A stretch of 64,000 bases of DNA, from assembly GCA_037039925.1 (NCBI GenBank), contig JAXRKP010001082.1, forward strand, positions 1 through 64,000. Direction: 5' to 3'. Below are positions 57,269 to 64,000 of this stretch, piece after piece (the stretch's first letter is position 1; every line of letters begins with the position of its first letter). Below the pieces are notes generated by a model. That model saw only the letters and a program-made list of their open reading frames with translations, made no database searches and was not told where the DNA came from. The translations under genes and the position numbers were made by a program. Source of the stretch: Doris montereyensis. Taxonomy: Eukaryota; Mollusca; Gastropoda; Nudibranchia; Dorididae.

Positions 57269-60200
57269 GTAGGTTACATTAATTTTATGTAGATGTAGAT
57301 CTTTAATTTAACGGTAATGGGTAAATAAGTAAAATTACTTATCAATAAATCGACAATGCTCATTACTTAATTCTTACATATGTTTACTGGCTTCTTTTTT
57401 TTTTTTAGTCGTATCTAGTCTAGATCTAGATCTCGATGGAGATGACTGTTCAGTGTGTAGGCCTACTGCACAGTTAAGTAACCTGTATAACAATCAGTGT
57501 CACAGTCTCTATCTACAGTGTTTGAGCGTGTCAGTGTCAGCGTTAATGAGCTAAATCTAGATTTAGTGTAAGTTAAGATGAGTTCAGGCCTACTTAACAG
57601 TATAGTAGTATAGTATTGTATATATAATGACTTCTATTGAGTTTCAGTTAGTCATTTCAATTTGAAATTAAGTTATTAAACATAAATTGGTCTTGTGCTA
57701 TCTAAAGCTCCACTCAAGAACTCTACTCTCTAGATCTACTCTCTCTAGATATATATCTACTTTAAAATGAAAGTTGTTCACACCAGTAATGGAAAAAGGT
57801 TGCTTTTTATTCATAGATATCCTCACATTGTGTCAAAATGTTGGGATGTTGGCAAGATGTGCTCCATACTTTCACATAATAAATATTCCACTGAAGTCTC
57901 AAATATGGCCTCTGCCTCTCTTGATGGGGATAATCTGAGAAGAATTTAAGATCAGTGATTCATGTGTACAGGTAGGTACTCAACTCAATTGATATCAACT
58001 GTGCTTAGGAAGAACGGTAAAAAAACGTTTTAACTTATAAATAAATTACCCAAGGTCTGACACAAGATTATGGTGTGGGTACCGAAAAAAAGTAGAGTAG
58101 TTTAAAATATTGGTAACTTTTTTATTTGTTGTTATTTTCTCTTTATTTTTTAAACGCCGTGTTCATAAAAGATCAAACTTTATATTGGCACCAATAAAAA
58201 TCGGGTTTGTGTCATAACTTTGTCTAAGTGGAGATGAGTGAAAGGGTGAATTTGAGAAGCTAAAAATCTTTTTGGGGTGGAGACAACATTAACACAATAC
58301 ACCACTTCCGTCAATAAACAGATGAAAGCAATGATTGATAAACAATGAGCTGGTAAACTGATCGAAAACAGTGTGGTCTATGCTGTTTTTGACTTATATA
58401 GATCTACTTGTAGTACTAGTGGTAGTAGTTGTTTTCTAAGTTTACAAAGAAAACGGGTTAAGTCGAAGGCTTGCACTGCCAGCAGTAATTTTTTTATATA
58501 TATAAAAAATCAACCATTCACGCTAGAGAGCTTGTTCCGCTAGGAAACGGAAGTAGAATAATAAGCCTAGAAGATGTTCCATACCACAATCGTGTGCATA
58601 TACACGCAATCTTTATATTGTAATGGCCCGACAACGTTATGACCGCACATATTGTGACAATTGTACTATGGCATAAGTGTAGCGTGATGGCACCCAGGCG
58701 ACAATGGTAGTCTACGAGTTAAACTGTCCTGTAGTTTTCAAAGTTTTCCATTGCAGTTATAATGTTTTCTTAGACACAAGTTTTAAACCGTTATGTTTCA
58801 TTTATTTTGCAAGCTGATTTATAATGTCGGTGAAACTGTCTAAACTCCAAAGTCCACAAGATATGGGATATGAGATCTGTCCTTCAAATGATCAAACACA
58901 TGCTTCTTTCATATCTTTAATATATATTGGAGTCCTTCAACAAAAAGAAAAGCTCTAGTTACACGCATGATCTTACCAAAGTTTCCGTTTTTCTTCCTGC
59001 CTTGAAACCCTAACTTCGTAAGCCAAGGAGTGGATCTACTTGTTTAAGATCTTTCAAAAAGTTCAACCCTAACCGTGTAAGTCCATTTTGTACACAAGTG
59101 ATTTTTCTCTTGTTCATTTACAGCGGATGCTGCATAAGTTGACATTGCATAAGTTAATTTTTATCTAAGTCAATGTTTTTTTACGGTCCCATCCCCCACA
59201 CATTTTTTAAAAAGCTGTTTACGTCAACATCGACTTAACCCTTTGGTTGCTATATTTGCCGAAAGGCTAATTTCCGGTATGGGTTTCAAATGCGATGTTT
59301 GCTTAAAGGTGAATTCCTAATAAGGACCATTTAAAAGGTGAATTCTTTATTTTCAGTGCCTGTAGTAATTCGGAAGTAGCTCCCCTTTGCTTACGACGCT
59401 TTATTCGACTACGGTAATTTTTTGTGTGTGTTTTGAACTGCGATTTTTTACGATTTTTCTTGTTTTATTCGTTTGTTTACATTAGCGATGGAATCTAATG
59501 ATATTGACTCTGGTGATGAATTTATGCCCAGGAGTGATGATTCTAGCTCGATTTCTGAAGCTGATAGGCCTGAACTAGATTTAAATTTAGACGATCGTGA
59601 TGTTAGTCCTAGAACTACGGATCATGGTGACGAAGAGGGACAGAAAGGGAAGTGGGCGTGACAGAGAGATCTGATCAAGAGTGGATTTGGAGGATGCTAA
59701 GCGATCAATATATCAATTGAAAATTTAGCTTGTCCATTTTCCTAACTAGCCTGAAAATTTCATTACTTTGTGGTGTCGTTTGAGAGCTAGATTTTTTTCC
59801 CTAAAAGCACCATTTTTCATAGGAATTCTCAAAAAGCCTTAGCATTAGCATTTGAGATGTAAATAAGGACAAATAGGATAGCAACCAAAGTGTTAAGTAA
59901 CATGTTTTTCATGGTCTGCGGACGGTAAAATGAAAGAAGATATGATTGCATAAGTCAATGTTTTAATTTCAATGGTATACACGGCTGTTGATCCCGCAGA
60001 TAGAGAATACGATCAATACAAATGTAGGTTCGCTCAGGTGTTGGCCTATGGTCTGCCATATGGCGTGTTGTCTCTCTCCGCTCTCCTAGTCGATCGTACC
60101 CAGTTGCGACTGAATCGGTCAGAGTGAAATGGGCGGGCGGGGGGAGGTGGGTGGCAGCCAGCAATAACTATAAAATATAATATTATGTTGTGTGGGTCTA

Positions 60201-63200
60201 CTTTACATTGTCAGCATTGAGATGTGACTAATGCGACTGAGAGAGAGAGAGAGAGAGACTTTCACTTTGAGAGAATATTATGCCTCCTTTTGTTCAACAT
60301 GCTGTGTAATTGCATAACACATCGTGTGATGTTGATGTAGTACAACTTGCACATCTTGCACTTTACAGGTAGTAAAGTGTGTAGGTGTGCATTAGGGGGG
60401 GAGGTAGTAGAAAGAAGGTGAGGGTGCCAAGGATCTTACTCTTCTTACATCATTGTGAGTTTCACAACACAAAATACCGGTCATCACCATGTCCGGTCAT
60501 CACCATTAATAATATTATTAGTAAATATATATCCGTATAAAAGCATTTGACTGGAATTAAGCGATTGGTTTAAAATTGAAGCCAGAGATATAATCGCATG
60601 CACCTTCTTACTCCTACTAATATTATATAGAGTCCTTCTACTCCATCGCTCTGAAAACTTCTCTTTTTCATTTGGAATTCTACCATTGCGCTCAATCATT
60701 CGAGCAAGAAAAATACACACAAAAAAAATGACACTGCATGTGAGGACACGTCAGCAGTTAGTAATTAGTAAGAATACCCAAGACCATTATGATAATCCTA
60801 TCAGGGGAGGTAACTGAGCAACTCCAATGTTGATTTTTTAACATGAGTCAATCTTTTGACTTATGCCACATCTGTTGTACTACATTATAAAGACCTAAGT
60901 GCAGTAGTTATTAAATGGGGCGTTAAGCGCGTGAAATTATCTGCCTTTGTTTCAGAAACAGATCGATGGTAACTATTTTGTGTGGAGCCTGAAGCCCTTC
61001 TTTAATTATAGTAAAATACGAGGGCAGTGAGTACCCCATGTCATTATTCATAAAAAATGATGTTATTACAAAAGCAGTATAACAACTGCTACCATTTCTA
61101 CTCTCATTAATAATCATTCTAATACAGTAAATAATAATGCTAACATTTGTGGTGATGATTGTTATTAATAATAGGCGTAGGAGAAGGAACAGGATGACCA
61201 CCGATAATGATAATAACAAAAACTAGATCTAGAATTAGAAATGATAGTGTAATAGTACATAACATTCTAGGTGTTCATATTTTTATACCTTATTGACTGG
61301 CCCTTGACAAAATTAATATATTATCTATTTTCTTTATTTGCACTGAGTTACATCGATGCACAGTCTCACATTCTATGTGAAAGTATTATAGGATTTTGGC
61401 AATGCAAAAGTGTTACCACAGCTAATTAAGCTCTAATCGGGAATACCTGAAACAAGCTAAACGCCCCTGTAGTTTTATATTTTGATCCATATTCATAAAA
61501 TGTAATTTAGTATATTTGTGAAGTCTGTTTTCAATTAAAAAATTCTCTAACAAATTATAAATGTCTCAACCTTACTAGATCTACCAGTTCAAATTGATTC
61601 TTTTTTTTTTCGTATCTTATATTTTTCAACTTGTTCGTTGGACAGAAAAAACATCTAGATCTACATCAAGAACTAGAACCAAATGGAAATAGATCTAGAC
61701 ACATGGAGCTACAACATATTTATTTACAAGAGTGATATAAAAATCTCAATTATTAATTAGATTCTATGGCAACACAAGATAGTCGGACTTGAGCAATCTA
61801 GATTTCTTAAGTTCGAAAGGGTGAAAATACAAGTACGAATAAGTAGATCTAGTGTTCTGCTCTCCCAGTTGGCACTGGCAAGAATAAGTCGTGAAATGAT
61901 ATGCATAGGATGTCAAGATGCCATGGCAACTATTTTCCCACAATTTTATGATGTATATTTAAATATATCTAGTCACATATGTTGATTCCCATGGTTAAAT
62001 AATTAACATTTAAGTGTTGAAGTCAGCATAGACATCTTCTGCTGTCACTATACAATGAATAGCACTAGTATTATAAAAATTAAAACAGCCACACAAAAGA
62101 GTTACCACCGATCTGGAAGATCGCACAATGCATCGTGGGATAGATTGGCAGTAGGAGCTAAACACCTCATTGTAATCCAAAAGCATATAACAACATTGTG
62201 TTTGCAGTCCTATTCGATGATTTATTAAGATTTTGCTTCTCATGTTAGGTGGACTTTCGTGTTTAGACAATTTCATTGACGATAGAATGCATTGTTATAA
62301 TTGTATGTCATTACAAATTATTATTCAAATGGTCAGTGACATTATGAGTGTCGGTAACAATACACTTATTTGTTACTATCATTTTATATTTACATGTATT
62401 TTTCTTGTGGTTAGTGTTTACTGGTCATGTCACGTAATGTAATGTCTACTGTAAGAGAAAGAGAGAGAGAGAGATATTGATGAAAAAAGAGAAGTTCAAT
62501 TTTATGTCTTTAAAGTAATCAATTAACTTTTTTTCTCTCTCAATCTTCAGAGACTCAAACAAATGGGTCTTGATGAGGGGTCTCACCTCAGAGTAATGGT
62601 GGAAGGAGGTGGCTGCTCTGGCTTTCAATACAAATTTGAGCTGGACTCAGTTTTAAATAAAGATGACAGGTGAGATAAAGGGCATGGTTGATGAGGCAAT
62701 ATGGTCATTGGGTATTTTAATAGTAAAAAAAAGTGTTTCTCTGATTTCTATGATGGTAATACTTTTGAGCATCGTCACTGCTGTAGTGTAACTTAAAAAT
62801 TGTTTGGAGTGATAAGGGTGAAGGAAGGGGGTGGCTACAGTTATGATGCATGGTACTACTACTATAGTGGAACCTCTCTAATCGGGAAGTCTCTGTGGGT
62901 TGTAAAATTGTCCTGATTTGCTGGTGTTCTGCAGTGTGGGGTAACTAGACCCTTCTGTGAGTTGTAAGATGCAAAATTAAACGATCAAATAGCCACAGGA
63001 CCAGTACAGTTGATCAAAACAAAGATGGCATTCATCAAGGATGTCACTCACTCACAATCTATCTTCCTCGAATGGTAGATAGATAAGACACATAATCAAG
63101 AAGGCATGGTGGGTCGCTTAATTCCTCTTGTGTCCACCCTTGCGATTGACGGATAGGGCAGGCAATAAAAGACTGACAGTGCACAACTTTCTAAGCGCCG

Positions 63201-64000
63201 CCCCGTGTCATCGCCGTACTGTATTGTTAGGTGGACGAGCAAGGTCTGGTTCAACGCCTGCTTTCACACTCCTTAATGGATGTTTGGTGTGTCTGGCTTA
63301 TGGTCATCGCTAACTGGCATTTGCGACATTGTGTACACATTATGCAATGTATAACATGTGTAGCACTAATGCAGGTGTAATAATTGATGTTTTGATAACA
63401 TGAAAACCAAATTGGGATAAAAAGTGAGTTTTGGAATAAGTAAATATGCGGAAAATGGTGATGATAATCAATGCAAGCTCACGAAAAGAAACAATTCCGT
63501 TCCCTGAGAATTGCTCCCAATTGGCCAGGTTTCCGATTCCCTGGATTCCTGATTAGAGAGGTTCCAGTTCCACTGTATTAGTATTATAGTATATAAAATA
63601 TTTTTTTTCCCATGGTGCTTGTTAGTAATGTTAGTTTTAAGTCAATGTAGTAGTACAACAAATTTTGTCATGTTGATACTGGAATGTGCCAGGTCATATT
63701 TTCAGAAGATGATTTGAGGGGGAGGGGAGGGGGTTAAATAATATATTTGTGTAGTACATGTCTGTTTATTTTAATTGTAAATGTAATGCAGGGCTAACTT
63801 CCAAGTTGCTGTATAATAGTAATACCCCCATCTCCCATTTTTTGACATAGTGTTTTTAAACCTTTTTCTCCGTTATTTTCTTTTCTTCTATGTCTTGATC
63901 CCCAGAATATTTGAAAAAGAGGGTGTCAGAGTTGTCATAGACCAAGATTCACTGGAGCTCGTCAAAGGATCAACTATTGACTATTATCAAGAACTCATTC
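57225..64000 (+). CDS. ISCA2: Iron-sulfur cluster assembly 2, partial (runs off window)
   Basis: ISCA2 is a mitochondrial A-type protein that, with ISCA1 and IBA57, matures [4Fe-4S] clusters. Exons: 57225-57268, 57787-57971, 62551-62669, 63906-64000 (continues past the window). The N-terminus is Arg/Lys/Ser-rich and lacks early acidic residues, as in a mitochondrial presequence. [30 protein letters not shown] and [15 protein letters not shown] match ISCA2 nearly throughout. The first ligand Cys (GGGCSG) is seen; the C-terminal Cys pair lies beyond 64000. Exon 2 carries one extra T. It is codirectional with FAF1, 18.5 kb downstream, with no evidence of co-regulation. Confidence 0.95.
57787..57971 (+). 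CDS. ISCA2: ISCA2 exon 2, presequence to first core strand, one extra T
   Basis: Acceptor TTCACACCAG. The single leading T completes the exon-1 codon to Arg, and the frame then runs to DGDNLRRI before TAA. Removing one T from the TTT at 57945-57947 gives [11 protein letters not shown], the conserved start of the ISCA2 core (IRLTDSCVQ). Donor CAG|GTAGGT. The basic, Ser-rich first 45 residues fit a mitochondrial presequence. Confidence 0.85.
57972..59238 (+). other. ISCA2 intron 2, 5' part
   Basis: No gene or repeat partner recognised; it ends at the TTAA target site of the piggyBac MITE (59235-59238). Confidence 0.55.
59239..59892 (+). mobile_element. PiggyBac MITE with TTAA target sites and a transposase N-terminal remnant
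   Basis: Ends CCCTTTGGTTGCTAT and ATAGCAACCAAAGTG are inverted over 13 of 15 bases, each next to TTAA (59235-59238 and 59893-59896), the piggyBac hallmark. Inside, 59488-59661 reads [20 protein letters not shown] and on in an acidic Ser/Asp-rich stretch like the start of piggyBac transposases, then stops. The catalytic part is gone, so it must be mobilised in trans. Confidence 0.9.
59488..59661 (+). pseudogene. Truncated piggyBac transposase N-terminus
   Basis: 57 residues from [12 protein letters not shown], chosen as the start because an upstream ATG adds only five residues with no piggyBac likeness. The rest of the transposase is missing. Acidic N-termini of this kind are common in piggyBac proteins; homology was judged by eye. 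Confidence 0.6.
59897..61889 (+). other. ISCA2 intron 2, middle
   Basis: Contains a short GA run near 60238-60258 and AGATCTAG-type motifs around 61225 and 61655-61700. No gene or RNA recognised. Confidence 0.5.
61890..62230 (-). repeat. Dispersed repeat, reverse copy of 22850-23190
   Basis: Blocks AGATTGGCAGTAGGAGCTA, GCGCAATG-like, TCACTATACAATGAATAG and GCCATGGCAACTATTTTC appear in reverse order and orientation relative to 22850-23190. Confidence 0.75.
62551..62669 (+). CDS. ISCA2: ISCA2 exon 3, core with first ligand Cys
   Basis: Clean reading [20 protein letters not shown] then [19 protein letters not shown]. The family block is [15 protein letters not shown] with the conserved cluster-binding Cys. 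Acceptor AATCTTCAG, donor ACAG|GTGAGA, phase 2 at the end. Confidence 0.98.
62865..63575. mobile_element. Pogo-like MITE in ISCA2 intron 3
   Basis: Left end TAGTGGAACCTCTCTAATC, right end GATTAGAGAGGTTCC then AGTTCCACTG, inverted repeats with a 6-base insertion, with TA at both flanks (62863-62864, 63576-63577). The CAGTGGAACCTC start is typical of pogo/Tigger-type TcMar elements. No transposase. Related copy at 48206-48868. Confidence 0.78.
63906..64000 (+). CDS. ISCA2: ISCA2 exon 4, cut by window end
   Basis: After CCCAG it reads [20 protein letters not shown] then [12 protein letters not shown] to the last base. It aligns with [31 protein letters not shown]. The C-terminal CxC of the family should follow just outside the window. 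Confidence 0.97.

Overview
This is eukaryotic, intron-rich, AT-rich animal DNA. It carries two conserved, codirectional genes on the + strand in a landscape of transposable-element remnants. The element mix (CR1/L2-like LINEs, a CFDP2-like LINE, tRNA-derived SINEs, a Mutator-type transposase, hAT, piggyBac and pogo-like MITEs), the microsatellites and the frequent TCTAGATC clusters suggest a lophotrochozoan, probably a mollusc. That placement is inference, not proof.

Layout. 1-760: minus-strand LINE debris. 963-1235: a tRNA-derived SINE. 1900-5110: a long, broken plus-strand CR1-type LINE ending about 300 bp before the first gene. 5405-38691: FAF1 (UBA, two UBL, UAS, UBX; adaptor of the p97/VCP segregase), 17 recognised coding exons with canonical GT/AG boundaries. 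Its introns hold a minus-strand L2-like LINE, a nearly intact antisense Mutator-like transposase (11785-13652), an hAT MITE with an 8-bp target duplication (19621-20458), a broken minus-strand CFDP2-like LINE (25737-29014), several dispersed repeats and a perfect 29-bp-arm hairpin (34208-34284). 38692-57224: FAF1 3' flank and intergenic repeats, including a second copy of the CFDP2-like LINE in the opposite orientation (49400-52780) and a short retroposon that has inserted into its own kind (52821-53108). 57225-64000: ISCA2 (mitochondrial A-type Fe-S assembly protein), four exons, running off the right edge; its introns hold a piggyBac MITE with TTAA ends (59239-59892) and a pogo-like MITE (62865-63575).

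Two observations stand out. First, the 3' end of FAF1 exon 3, together with its 5' splice site, is the unit of a tandem array of about 14 copies (10141-10775), so the intron begins with a run of donor-like sites. Second, FAF1, ISCA2 and the transposase all carry single-base frame breaks, mostly at homopolymers, while splice sites and downstream protein similarity stay intact. This looks more like consensus error than loss of the genes.

FAF1 and ISCA2 have no known functional link. No rRNA, CRISPR array or other conserved gene was recognised.
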